Shown here: positions 1 through 10,792 of the stretch, piece after piece
How the letters are laid out: every line of letters starts with the position of its first letter
Position numbering within the stretch: position 1 is the stretch's first letter
Assembly: GCA_026873275.1 (NCBI GenBank)
Contig: JANTUC010000004.1
Location: forward strand, 1,860,001 to 1,924,000
DNA length: 64,000 nt
Reading direction: 5' to 3'
Source of the DNA: Pseudopithomyces maydicus
Lineage: Eukaryota; Ascomycota; Dothideomycetes; Pleosporales; Didymosphaeriaceae
The notes under the pieces: model-generated
The model's input: only the letters and a program-made list of their open reading frames with translations
What the model was told of the DNA's origin: nothing
Databases searched by the model: none
Made by a program: the position numbers and the translations under genes

Positions 1-671
1 CAGACGTTGGGCCAGAGGTCCGGCCGTGCTCGTCGGAGGATTTTTGGTCGCAGAACCATGCGTCGGAGCGTGTGCGTCGTCTCTTCATGCACGCGTTCCG
101 ACCGCGCAAGGCTACCGAGGGAGCGTCGCGGTTCAGCCATGGCGGCTGGCTGGCCGCGGGCGTGGGCGTGGGCGTGGGCGTGGGCATGTCCAGGTGCAAA
201 GCACCCTCCCCGTCCGCGTCGCCGACCACCGCGGCGCGCCCTCTCCCTCTTCCCTCTCCCAGCGTGCGCCTGAAGCGGAAGGCAATACTCTCCCACAGCG
301 TGTGGTGCGTCACGAACCAGCTGGAGCTCGTCGCGGCGTGGAACGCGCGTTTCCGAGGCTGGCGCCGACGACCTCGATCGTGCGAACGCCAGGGAGCACA
401 GCCACCAGGCCGGCCAGTGTGCGGCATCCTGGCTCCAGTTGCATGTCGACAATGGCCCTCCTGCAAGTGCCCGCGTCATCGACGGCAATGGCTGGACGGA
501 GGCGAGTTTTTCCATTTCCCCACGCATCCCGCCAGCCTGGGAGCCTAGGAAGCCGTCACACCCTCCACCTGCACGCAATCCTACACCGCGTGCCGAACAT
601 CTGCGCGCCTTCACCTTTCCGAGCACAGCCGCCGCATCGTGGCGCTCTGTTGCCAACTTGAGCCTTTCACC
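1..671. other. GC-rich leader region, no supported gene
   Basis: This stretch lies upstream of the aldo-keto reductase. Long open frames run through it on the plus strand in overlapping registers, but none shows a recognisable domain and their composition is that of GC-rich DNA. It holds a short perfect hexamer repeat at 161-184. It is probably promoter and 5' leader of the gene starting at 672. A 3' end of a gene lying off the left edge cannot be excluded. Confidence 0.4.
161..184. repeat. (CGTGGG)4 hexamer microsatellite
   Basis: Four perfect copies of CGTGGG in tandem, followed by a degenerate fifth copy. Short GC-rich hexamer repeats also occur at 15949-15978. Confidence 0.85.
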
Positions 672-2097
672 ATGTCCTACTCGCTCGCCTCGCGCACCCA
701 GGCCAGTGATGATGCCGTCGCACAAAGCACCCTACTGACCATGTTGCAGCTCGCGAATGGCCTGTCCATGCCCGCCATTCATCTCGGCGTCTACTTGACC
801 TCTGGCACCGAGACTTACCAAGCTGTCCGCTGGGCATTGGAGGTATGCCTTCCGATCCCAGACGGATGTCGGTAGAGCCCGTGTGGCATGCGCTCACTCA
901 CTGCAGGCTGGCTATCGAGGGTAGGCCAATCTGAGCGGACTGACTCCTGTAAATCGATTGACGATAAACTCAAACAGAATAGACTCCGCCCAAATGTACC
1001 ACAACGAGAAGGAGAGCGGGAAAGCCATTCTTGATTTCCTATCCAGCGACGCCAACCGCAAGTCGCTAGCAAGAGAAGACATCCATTACACCTCCAAGCT
1101 CGCCTCCAACTCGTCCTACGACACCGCTCGCAAATCAATTACGAGATCTGTCAAGGAATGCGGGCTTGGCTACATTGATCTGTTCCTGCTACACTCCCCT
1201 TACGGAGGTAAACACGCGCGTCTTGAGAGCTGGAGAGCCATCGAAGACGCTATCGACGCTGGTGAGATCAGAATCGGTGGCGTTTCGAACTACGGTGTGA
1301 AGCATGTCAGTACTTCCCCACTGTGCCCTGGTCTTTGCATGTGATACTCCTGAGCAGCTCCTCTGCCACAGCCTTGTTGTTCTGTAGACTTGTGCCAGAG
1401 AGCTTTCGGGTGCAGTGGCTAACAATAGCTACTCTCTCGTCAGCTTGAAAGATTTTCTTGACAGTTGGTTGGCTCGAGACCAAATCACGTCGCCTTCCTC
1501 CGCTGCATAGTTCTACACGATGGCCCTGGCTGAGTGGTGCTGTGATATCCAACAGTGCAACGTGCATTTGATGGCCATCCAAGCTGCTGACTGATGTTTT
1601 CCAAGATACAAGAACTTCTGGATTCCAAGCCCAGAATCCTTCCGGCGGTGAACCAGGTGGAGGCCCACCCATTCAATACGAGAGAGGACATCACCTCTTT
1701 CTGTCAGAAGAACGACATCGTGGTCGAGGCATATGCTCCACTTGTCCGGGCACTGAAGATGAAGCATCCAACCATAGTTTCTCTCTCCAAGAAATATTCA
1801 TGCACACCAGGGCAATTGTTGGTGCGGTGGAGCCTGCAGCATGGCTATGTGCCGCTGCCCAAGAGCGTCAAGAAGGCGCGTATCGTCGAGAACGGTGATA
1901 TTGGCGGCTTTTCCATCGATGAAACCGACATGAAGACAATGGATGGGCTGGATGAGTACCTTGTCACTGGTGAGCATGACCACTTTCCTATTTGTGAACG
2001 CCCACGCAAACGTGGAGACGTGAATTGCGTGGCTAGATCATCTCCAATTATGCTGCTGACAACCCCTCAAGACTGGGACCCCACCGACACAGCGTGA
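672..2097 (+). CDS. Aldo-keto reductase (NAD(P)H-dependent carbonyl reductase family)
   Basis: Five exons: 672-842, 907-920, 978-1305, 1606-1969 and 2072-2097, giving about 300 residues, the usual length for the family. The AKR catalytic tetrad is visible: Asp and Tyr in GIDSAQMY, Lys in YTSKL and His in LLHSP. Later come VSNYGVKH and the cofactor-side segment PLPKSVKKARI. Such enzymes reduce aldehydes and ketones, usually with NADPH; the substrate cannot be read from the sequence. Exon 2 is only 14 nt but is needed to complete the AGYRGID motif. The third intron is 300 nt, long for this window. The start at 672 was chosen because it gives a normal N-terminus before the strand-1 region. No neighbouring gene suggests a pathway. 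Confidence 0.88.
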
Positions 2098-3847
2098 TCT
2101 CCTCAGGATGCGCAGGCAAATACGAAGCCAGGCGTGGGATGAGTGCGCGTGGGCAAAGAGGTTCTCCATTCTTTTTGGCTGAAGGCGGGGTGTTGCGTTT
2201 GCAGGAGCAGGCTGGAACGGGCCGTGAGCCAGCCAAAGCGCACATGTGGAGCAAGGGTCGTACGCTCGTAGCATTGGCGTCGTATTCCTACTCCCCCGGC
2301 CCGCGCACCCCCACGGCTCCGTACTCATGCCTATCGCTCTCTATTACATTTTTCCTTGTGCCCGTCGTCCCGCTCTTACATGTATTGCAATCCTCCATAG
2401 GTGTGCGCTAGCGATATTCAATCACATGAGGGAAATCCTGAGAGATGCAGCCGATTCCGCGCAATCCCTGGTCGTGATCCCCCAAACTACTCGCCTACCC
2501 CTACGAGTCTGTTCTTACTTTTGCTATTGTTCGAAAAGCGAATGTGCATCCGATATCGAGTTTGCAACAAGTATCTACTTCGTGATCGGGTCCTTGTTCT
2601 ATTTGAGAAATGCAGCACAGATTGTAGGGACAATGCGATTCGGCTGCGTGGTCAACATAGGCCAGGGAAGCTCATATATGTTTTCTTGTACAAAGGATTT
2701 TGTAGGTCACATTCGAAGCTTCTGTCATTCAAGCCAGGAAGTTTCGAGGTATCCTTATACTACATCGCCTCAGAGGGGCTCGGTAAGCATTGGATTTTGT
2801 GGAGTATAACAGGCCCAAGGAGAAGCATTCACAGATATATGGCTCCTTAGATAGCTATCAGCATGAATAGTGACGATGTCTCCGGTACTTGTGTCTGAAG
2901 CCTTCTAAGTGACACTTGGAGGATTATACAGCTCTTGACTACATACTGCCGAGACGTAGGGTGGTCGGTTGCCGGACGAGAGGTGAGTAACAAACAATGA
3001 CACTACTACATACATATGTACCCGGTTGGGCAAGCATGAATGTAGGGTTGTAGGATGAAAAAGCGGATAGACATGCTGGTCTACAAAAGGTCACTCATAG
3101 CCTCCAAGTTCGCGGACGAGCACTTGAGTACGAAAAAAAATTGAATAGCCACGTGCGGTCCATTGCATCCAGCGGGACAAAGACGGCCCAAAGATGGGTT
3201 GGAACTGAGATTGTTTAGATGGCACTCTTACTCCGCAGGGGATCACCGGCGGCCCTGATTGGACGGGCGCACCGGCCAAGCGGTGGTGGGATATCGGCGC
3301 TGTCCGCCCGCGATTCGCTCCGCTCTCGGGATTTTGCGGCAGGCTGCAACCCCGCGGTGGACGCTCCCACGTCCCAAAGACCCTGGGCTCAACACGTAAA
3401 GCTTCGTTCGCGGCGCCGAAGACGGTCAATAGAATGACAGCACCAGTCGTCCGCGAGACGCGGCATGGTCACGTGCTCTCGCCGCCGCCTCTCTCCCATT
3501 GGTTCGCCGCCTCCTTATCTTTGCCATGTACACCATGGTTTGCATACCGGAAATGTGACGCGCCCTGCACCCAGCAATTGACCACTGAGCATGCGAGCCC
3601 TCGCTGGATCGCCTGGCCGCTGACGTTGCTTTGACCATAATTATTTTCTTCTGTCGCCATGGGCGCCCTCCGCCAACGGACCGGCTAGTTGACTGACGGG
3701 ACTTGGATCTGGTAGTTGGTTGTGTATATATACGCCTCGACACTGCTGTTCTACGGAACGCTGCTTCTTCCTCCATACTCAACTCCTCAGACCCCGCGTC
3801 CATCCTCTCTATTTCTCAAACACCCACTTCGTCACCACACATACACC
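2098..3847. other. Intergenic region and gdhA promoter
   Basis: This holds the 3' flank of the aldo-keto reductase and the promoter of the glutamate dehydrogenase gene. Open frames of up to 187 codons near 2.25-2.85 kb overlap in different registers and show no domain, so I do not call them genes. The proximal part (3.4-3.85 kb) carries promoter-like elements listed separately. I see no further feature. Confidence 0.55.
3470..3732 (+). promoter_or_regulatory. Candidate gdhA promoter elements
   Basis: Upstream of the glutamate dehydrogenase ATG (3848) are a CACGTG hexamer at 3470-3475, an inverted CCAAT box (ATTGG) at 3498-3502, an inverted GATA motif (TTATC) near 3515-3519 and a TATATATA box at 3725-3732. 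A pyrimidine-rich tract then leads to the start codon. GATA motifs bind AreA/NIT2 nitrogen regulators in ascomycetes, which would suit this nitrogen gene. That regulation is inferred from motif presence only. Confidence 0.45.
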
Positions 3848-5339
3848 ATGGGCGAGCCTGAGTTTGAGCAAGCTTACAAGGGTAAGCATTCACATGTCTG
3901 CCACAGCTTTGCAGAGCTCGTGGGAACATCAAACTGAGAGCTATTGCTGACCATGTCCTTAGAGCTCGTCTCCACCCTTGAGTCGTCCACTCTTTTCGAG
4001 AAGAACCCAGAGTACAAGAAGGCACTCGAGGTTGTCTCTATCCCTGAGCGTGTCATCCAGTTCCGCGTCGTTTGGGAGGATGACTCTGGCAAGTGCCAGG
4101 TCAACAAGGGCTACCGTGTGCAATTCAACTCTGCCCTTGGCCCTTACAAGGGTGGTCTCCGTCTACACCCCACAGTCAACCTTTCCATCTTGAAGTTCCT
4201 CGGTTTCGAGCAAATCTTCAAGAATGCTCTCACTGGCCGTAAGTGCTTCTGTCCAATCATATCACGGAGATAGCGGGCTGATAGCTGCGATAGTCAACAT
4301 GGGCGGTGGTAAGGGTGGTGCCGACTTCGATCCCAAGGGCAAGTCCGACAACGAGATCCGCAAGTTCTGCGTTGCTTTCATGACCGAACTCTCCAAGCAC
4401 ATCGGTGCCGATACCGATGTCCCCGCCGGCGACATCAACGTTGGCGGTCGCGAAATCGGCTACATGTTCGGCCAGTATCGCCGTCTTCGCAACCAGTGGG
4501 AGGGCGTTTTGACTGGCAAGGGTCTCAATTGGGGTGGCAGTTTGATCCGCCCTGAGGCTACTGGATACGGTCTTGTCTACTACGTTGAGCACATGATCAA
4601 CTACGCTTCTGGTGGCAAGGAGTCCTTCAAGGGCAAGAAGGTTGCCCTTTCTGGTTCTGGAAACGTTGCCCAGTACGCCGCTCTCAAGGTCATCGAGCTC
4701 GGCGGTACTGTCATCTCGCTGTCCGATAGCAAGGGCTCATTGATCGCCACCGAGGGCAAGGGCTTCACACCCGAGGACATTAGCCAGATTGCCGCACTCA
4801 AGCTCAAGCGCCAGGCTCTCACTGCTTTGGAGGGTCATTCCTACAACTACATTGAGGGTGCCCGTCCCTGGAAGCATGTTGGCAACGTTGACGTTGCCCT
4901 TCCCTCAGCGACTCAGAACGAGGTCTCGCAGGACGAGGCAGAGGCCCTGATCGCCGCCGGCTGCAAGTTCATTGCCGAAGGTTCCAACATGGGCTGCACC
5001 CAGGAGGCCATTGACGCCTTCGAGAACCACCGCAAGTCTAACAAGGGCTCCTCCATTTGGTACGCCCCTGGAAAGGCTGCCAACGCCGGTGGTGTCGCCG
5101 TCTCTGGTCTTGAAATGGCCCAGAACTCCCAGCGCCTGTCCTGGACCAACGAGGAGGTGGACGCGAAGCTCGCCAAGATTATGAAGGACTGCTTCGAGAA
5201 CTGCCTGGCGACTGCCAAGGAGTACATCACCCCCGCGGAGGGCGAGTTCCCGTCGCTGGTCGCTGGTGCTAACGTGGCCGGCTTCAAGAAGGTCGCTGCT
5301 GCCATGCACGACCAGGGCGACTGGTGGGGAACTGCTTAG
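3848..5339 (+). CDS. gdhA: NADP-specific glutamate dehydrogenase
   Basis: Three exons (3848-3881, 3963-4238, 4294-5339) encode about 451 residues, the standard length of the hexameric fungal enzyme. It makes L-glutamate from 2-oxoglutarate, ammonium and NADPH in the cytosol and is the main ammonium-assimilation step. Visible signatures include the YKGGLR substrate-binding segment, the N-MGGGKGG motif with the catalytic-region lysine, the NWGGS segment and the Rossmann-type GSGNVAQYAA loop. The frame is open to a stop after GDWWGTA. The first intron follows only 11 codons, a common arrangement for this gene. Promoter CCAAT and GATA motifs lie upstream. Confidence 0.97.
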
Positions 5340-6341
5340 AGCGTGAGCAGTTCTTAAGTGTTTTGTAGCATATTGAGGAGCATGGCGAACGGATCATGCA
5401 AGCTCTTAGGATACCACCATCTTCAGGACAAGGTTGGAGGACATTGTACATAGTTATATACCATCATGAATTTACGGCACGATATACTCTCATTCTTACC
5501 AGGTGTTCAAATAATATATATCACTATCCAGTGGTTGTGATAGCTTGTCTCGGACGAGTACATGTTGCTCCTTCACATGTTTTTTTTTTTTTTTTCACGA
5601 ATCTACCCCTCGTTGGACCTCAACACTAACGAGCCAGGTCATCCTCACATCGCTTTTACAAAAACACCCCTTCCTACTATGTATCTTGATAACTCTTTCC
5701 TTACATTCTTCCTACCCGACAGAATATCCCTTCCCTGTCCTCTGCAACTCATCCCCATGGAAGTAAATAAAACAAAACCTCGGAGAAACGCTGCCCGAAC
5801 CCCACGCCACCGAACGCGCTATGACACGCGATGACAACACGAATCCGCAGCCCGGTCGCCGTTCGCGCGCTTAGCTTACCGTTCCCGGCAACCTGATCGC
5901 GTGCGCGTATCGAGTAAGAGGAACCCTCCGGCTGGCTGGTCGGGCGGGGCGATAAGAGAGAGACGCGGCGGCGGGCGCTAGGGCAGTGGTGCGAAAAGCC
6001 AAGGCTGGTAGAGGCGGAACGTAGACGTGGACGATATCGGAGGGATCGGAGCGACGGGGGAGAAAGGAGAGAGAGGATCGGGTGGATTCGGTGTGTGGTT
6101 TCGAGTAGAGAGATGTGATTGACTTAGCCAAGTGTTGCTGGTGTCGAACTTGTACTGTTCTTCTCCACGGAAGATATTGGTTGTATACTCACAAGCCCTG
6201 TTTTTGTGTATTGTTTCGCAAACGAAGAAGCATCACAGATCAAATATTACATTATTAAATGGCGTTCGCCAATTAAACATAGTCAAGCGATCATACACTG
6301 CATCGCCTCGTTCTGCTTTTCCTTGACTCACCAACCTTGCA
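5340..6341. other. Intergenic 3' region with poly(T) tract
   Basis: This lies between the convergent glutamate dehydrogenase and BTB genes. It carries a run of 16 T at 5580-5595 and pyrimidine-rich sequence; the 5.8-6.1 kb part is GC-rich. The short open frames in all registers lack domains. I see no gene. Confidence 0.5.
5580..5595. repeat. Poly(T)16 homopolymer
   Basis: Sixteen consecutive T residues in the 3' flank of the glutamate dehydrogenase gene. Length in the true genome is uncertain because homopolymers elsewhere in this window appear one base short. Confidence 0.8.
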
Positions 6342-7412
6342 CTACTTCTTTGGTGTGCACTCCCTACTTACTACGCTCTTGGCTGTTATGTTCAACCCTA
6401 CTCCAGCCCCACCTTTGAGGTTCACCAGGGAAACTTCAACTGCAGCATCTTGCGACTCTTTCTTCTCAAAATCGGAGACACGCATGCGGTACTCCCGTAC
6501 ATCAACTGTCCCTTGCGAAGGCGCTCTAAGCAATGCCATCTTCTTCATACAAGACACGAGGAATTCGATCGGAAGCTCCGACTCCAGGTCATCTTCCACT
6601 TGTACCATCTCGTCATCCCCTTCCTCCTTCTTGCTTTCATCCATAACGCCCATCTCCTCGAAGTGGCGAGCGTGCATTTCCGTAAAGAAACTCAAAAGCT
6701 TGTCGTCCAGGGGCAGATGCTCGAACGCGTAGATGATGGTCTGGTTCCAGGCCTCAGCCTTGGAACTCACAAGACGCTTGACGATCCAGTTGTGCATCTC
6801 GGCACGGAACCGTGGCGCAAGGAATCTGTCGCCGAACACGATGGCTTTCACCGCTGCAAGTTCGGCCATGTACGACTGGAAGATGGGGCGGGTCTCCTCC
6901 ACCTCCATGGCGTATATCCAATCTTTGTCGTACTCGGGAAGGCGTCCGGTGTATAGCCATTGTACGAAAACGTTGACTGGCGTAGCGTCAGGTGGGGTTC
7001 TTCTTCTTCTTCAAACATTGTTGTCCCAGTGTCACGAGAGAGTGACCTTCAGGGATACACACCGTGTCCGAACCTAGAAATAACTTACAGGTGCCGGTAT
7101 CAACGTCTTCAAGAGTGATTCTTCTCTCGTCGGCTTCTTGCCATCGGTTTGACAAGGCACCTCGGAAATAACCAGAATAGTGTGTAAGCAGATCCTTGTG
7201 GACAGCATATTGGACTCGTTCAGGTCTATACACATGATCGGTACGTTTCCAAGTTGGTTCGAGTACGTGACACGTCACTTACCCGATTTCGACATGTACG
7301 ATGCCGCCGTCGCGCAGGATAACCCTATACTGCTTAGCGATCTGCTTCACGGTAACTCGAATAAATTTAATTACCCGTAATGCGGATGCTTTTTGGAAAG
7401 AACTTTCGCCAT
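6342..7412 (-). CDS. BTB/POZ domain protein
   Basis: Exons read on the minus strand: 7412-7283, 7225-7089 and 6976-6342. The N-terminal half is a BTB/POZ fold with the typical core: the VHKDLLTHYSGYF helix, RITLEDVD and the VQWLYTGRLP segment, which is assembled only after splicing. BTB proteins dimerise and often serve as adaptors for cullin-3 ubiquitin ligases; fungi have many of unknown role. The C-terminal half is an acidic alpha-helical extension. The first exon is the uncertain part: from the ATG at 7412 the frame stops after 13 codons. One additional base in the CCC run at 7374-7376 would join it to the BTB frame and give about 300 residues. The domain itself is secure. Confidence 0.75.
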
Positions 7413-8930
7413 GATGTTGACGAGTGAGTAGACGCGGAGTTTCAGATGGTAATGGAAGGTACTCCCCAGAAGGCAGGCCACAGCACTGTGAAGCGGAAGG
7501 TGCACTAGGCTACCGCTGGAATAACACGAGCAAATACATCAGAACAGATGTCTCTCCCATCGATCTGCCATGCACAATGATTGTATTACCCCGCATGAGG
7601 TTCATCGTTGTGGTAGCCTTAATTTTAAGGTTGGCTCCAGATGGTTCAAAGTTACCAGGTGGGTGGGTCTCATGAGGGTAATGAGCCTCAACGCAATGTG
7701 AGTCTTTTGTCGCTGCGAACAATTAAATCAGATCGCAACGACAGCAGCTAGAGAGCAGATTGAATGCAACGAACGATCACGCAACCAAATCGATATCGAA
7801 CTTTAGTGGTACAGAAGGCTAAGAATTGCAGTGTCCGCATCGTCTTTTCTTTGGTGAGTGACGGCAATAGGTAACTATGACGACTCAACCCTACATGAGG
7901 TGGCTTCCGTAATGTTGCATGATCTGACGGTAAATGTGTTTCCGTACATGGCACAGTGTCAGAATCACGTGCATGAGCAAAATCCAGACGTCTCTCACAT
8001 CTCTATTTTCCGAGATACGATGCAGCTCGAGGGTATTTTCGCGGTGGCATTTACTGATCACATATTGGTCGAGGTTCTAGGCAGCATCATCCCAGAAAAC
8101 GGTACATAATGTTTGCTCGGCAGTAGTTCAACCTTGACTTGACACATCTGGTGCTGTCAAAATGGATTCCAGTGAATACTGTGTCATAAGGGGGTGGGTT
8201 ATAAGGATCTAAAAAAATCAAGCTATTTCACCTGGTTTCAAAGAGTGGCCAAAAATAGGTAGGTTAGGAATTTGCATAGGATTTCCATATGCTATTAGCT
8301 ATCGTCTTGCAAATTAACTCATTCTTTTCATACATTGTCCCCTTACTCATAGAAACACGTGAACCTCTAGTTAGCCGTGAGCTCTAGTACCTCAAGCCTG
8401 ATTATTGCCTTCTCACTCTGCCTTATCTTCTTGATTCTCTTCTCCCTCTTCGTCCTCTTCATCACGTTCCCAAGTGACAGCGCATTTGGATTTGCCATGT
8501 TCAGAGGAATGAATATGATGATCGCATCGATTCAATTCATCACGTGCTTCGCCTTGGGCCCGGCTCCGAGGCTTCAGGCTCGGAAGACGATATGAAGTCA
8601 TACAGATGAAGCAGCAGCTCCACGACAGAGATGCTGGAACGATGGAGAAAGAGCACGACCAGCCTCGCAGGAGAGATGATCTGATAAGACAAGGCTGGCT
8701 GGAACGTTTGTTGGGTGGTCCCTGGGCGGGCTAGGGCGGGGGGCGCAGTGGAGTGGCAAAACGGTGGGCCAATCATGGCACCATGGTTGGCTGATCCCTA
8801 CGCTCGGTTCGCGGCTCAGGGACCACAGCCAGCGGGCGGTACCTTCAACGAGCTTGCGACCTTCTCTGTTCTCTTTCTCCCCCATTCTCCTTGCCCTCCT
8901 CCACCCCGAACCGTTCTTTCTGGAGGCGCA
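7413..8930. other. Long intergenic region between BTB gene and desaturase
   Basis: About 1.5 kb upstream of two divergent genes. It is AT-richer than its surroundings from 7.4 to 8.4 kb and holds only short frames without domains, such as an 83-codon frame at 7858-8109 that lacks an ATG. The frame of the desaturase is open upstream to 8715, but the residues there look like leader sequence and the ATG at 8931 is preferred. Confidence 0.45.
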
Positions 8931-10142
8931 ATGAAGTCGTCCGTCGCTACAGCCACCGCGCCCCCCAAAGAGCCCGCCAAGAGGAGCTTCACCGTCAAGG
9001 CAGAGGCCCAGGAGACGCCTCAGAATGAACACGACCACTTTTTCTGGACCTACACCGAGGAGCCGCACCGGACCAGAAGACAGGCCATCATCAAGGCCCA
9101 TCCCGAGGTATGTGGTCAGCCGTCACATGATGCATGGCCACCCTGTTCTGACTCTTCTCAGGTAACGAAGCTCTGCGGCCCCGAGCCCCTCACCAAATAT
9201 GTCGTCGCATTCGTTGTCGCTCTCCAAGTTACCTGCGCCTATCTCCTCCGCGACAAGCCCTTCTTGTCATGGCCAACCTTCCTGACCGCCTACCTAGTTG
9301 GTGCCACCGCAAACCAGAACCTCTTCCTTGCCATCCACGAGATCTCGCACAACTTGGCTTTCAGGAGCCCGCTGGCAAACAGGCTGTTTGCTGTCTTCGC
9401 CAACCTCCCCATTGGCATACCGTACAGCGCATCCTTTAGACCCTACCATCTCACCCATCACAAGTCTCTCGGCGTCAACGGCCTTGACACGGATCTGCCC
9501 ACTGCCTTCGAAGCCATCTTCCTCGACTCTGTTGCTGGCAAAGCCTTCTTCTGCACTTTCCAGATCCTCTTCTACGCCCTTCGTCCCATGTTCATCTACC
9601 AGCTCCCGCTGACCAAGATCCACTTCTTCAACATCGTCGCACAGCTCGTCTTCGACTACGCCCTCGTACAATCCATCGGTGAAAAAGCCCTTGGATACAT
9701 GATTCTGAGTAGCTTCCTGGCAGGATCGCTGCACCCGTGTGCAGGCCACTTCATCGCAGAGCATTACGTCTTCGAGAAGCCAAACCAGGAGGCACTGAAC
9801 AAGGCCAACAAGATTCCTATCCCGGAGACGTACTCGTACTACGGCGTGCTCAACTTCTTCACCTACAACGTCGGCCTGCACAATGAGCACCACGACTTTC
9901 CGGCCGTGCCTTGGACGCGTCTGCACAAATTGAACAAGATCGCGCACGAGTTTTACGATGACTTACCAACGCACAAAAGCTGGGTGAATGTCATCTGGCA
10001 ATTCATTTGGGACAAAGACGTCAGTCTGTGGTGTCGAGTCAAGCGAGAGGAGGGCGGAAGGAAGGTCGGCGGTGGCGGTGGTTGGAACGAAGAGGAGCTG
10101 GGTGCTAACGAGAAGAAGGGTCCCATCCCAGGTGTGCGGTAG
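8931..10142 (+). CDS. Sphingolipid delta-4 desaturase (dihydroceramide desaturase)
   Basis: Two exons (8931-9107 and 9162-10142) encode about 385 residues. This ER membrane enzyme puts the 4,5-trans double bond into dihydroceramide, the step towards fungal glucosylceramides. It has the DES-family N-terminal segment with HDHFFWTYTEEPH and the three histidine boxes of membrane desaturases: HEISHN, HLTHH and NEHHDFP. Hydrophobic membrane spans lie between them. The 54-nt intron has GTATGT and CAG borders, is a multiple of three and has no stop, so unspliced RNA stays in frame. The start at 8931 fits the family N-terminus; an in-frame upstream extension is unlikely. The Gly/Lys-rich tail after the third box is variable in the family. 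Confidence 0.93.
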   Translation: MKSSVATATAPPKEPAKRSFTVKAEAQETPQNEHDHFFWTYTEEPHRTRRQAIIKAHPEVCGQPSHDAWPPCSDSSQVTKLCGPEPLTKYVVAFVVALQVTCAYLLRDKPFLSWPTFLTAYLVGATANQNLFLAIHEISHNLAFRSPLANRLFAVFANLPIGIPYSASFRPYHLTHHKSLGVNGLDTDLPTAFEAIFLDSVAGKAFFCTFQILFYALRPMFIYQLPLTKIHFFNIVAQLVFDYALVQSIGEKALGYMILSSFLAGSLHPCAGHFIAEHYVFEKPNQEALNKANKIPIPETYSYYGVLNFFTYNVGLHNEHHDFPAVPWTRLHKLNKIAHEFYDDLPTHKSWVNVIWQFIWDKDVSLWCRVKREEGGRKVGGGGGWNEEELGANEKKGPIPGVR

Positions 10143-10792
10143 AAGCATTTAGACCACATTGTAGCATTTACAGGCGTTGAGATATACACAAAGGTACATT
10201 CGGAATAGAAGACACATACAATCTTTTGCAAAATTTCCCCTCGTTATCGGGCACAGTGACCCAAAATCTGTACTTGTCCTTAAGAGTAAGATAAGAAGAC
10301 CGAGGAATCGTCATGTTCCGGTTTCGCTTAACCTACACCAAGGAAAGCTGTGATAGGGTGCCCAGCTTTCGAGTCGCGGCCTTATACGAGATCTTTGCTT
10401 ATTCACTGGTCCTCCCAAAAGCTACAGGCCTCCTCGCTCTCCATGATTGGATTCTTGAAGTATCAATATAGCAGGACTTCTGCACATCAGCGTGAACGGC
10501 TTACGCCACCCCTTGGAAATGGTAATTGGGCCCCCACACCACTGCGCAATGCCTTCCGGTGAAGTGCCATGTACGAAAACGAATACAGCGATGCCATGTA
10601 GGGCGGTAAGACCACAAATCATCCTTTGCATCTCGGACAGGATTTCAATAAATCATCCACTCCGTTGCCCTTCCCGAGTACGCGGATTCTCATGAGTTGC
10701 TCTTGTTTTTGATCACGAAACATCGGAAGGCTACGCTCAGCCTTGTCATATCTGCTGAAGGCTGGAAGCTCATCGACATCGTACGGGTCGAA
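10143..10792. other. Intergenic region
   Basis: This separates the desaturase 3' end from the DUF6536 gene start. Only short domain-free frames are present on either strand. I see nothing else. Confidence 0.5.

Noticed and set aside
26..661. 211-codon plus-strand frame at the left edge
   Set aside because: It overlaps other long frames, contains the hexamer repeat and lacks any domain or ATG context.
2246..2850. Two overlapping plus-strand frames of 187 and 149 codons
   Set aside because: They share sequence in different registers, have no domain and follow the aldo-keto reductase stop closely; likely 3' flank.
9294..9947. 217-codon minus-strand frame
   Set aside because: It is a shadow of the desaturase coding sequence on the opposite strand.
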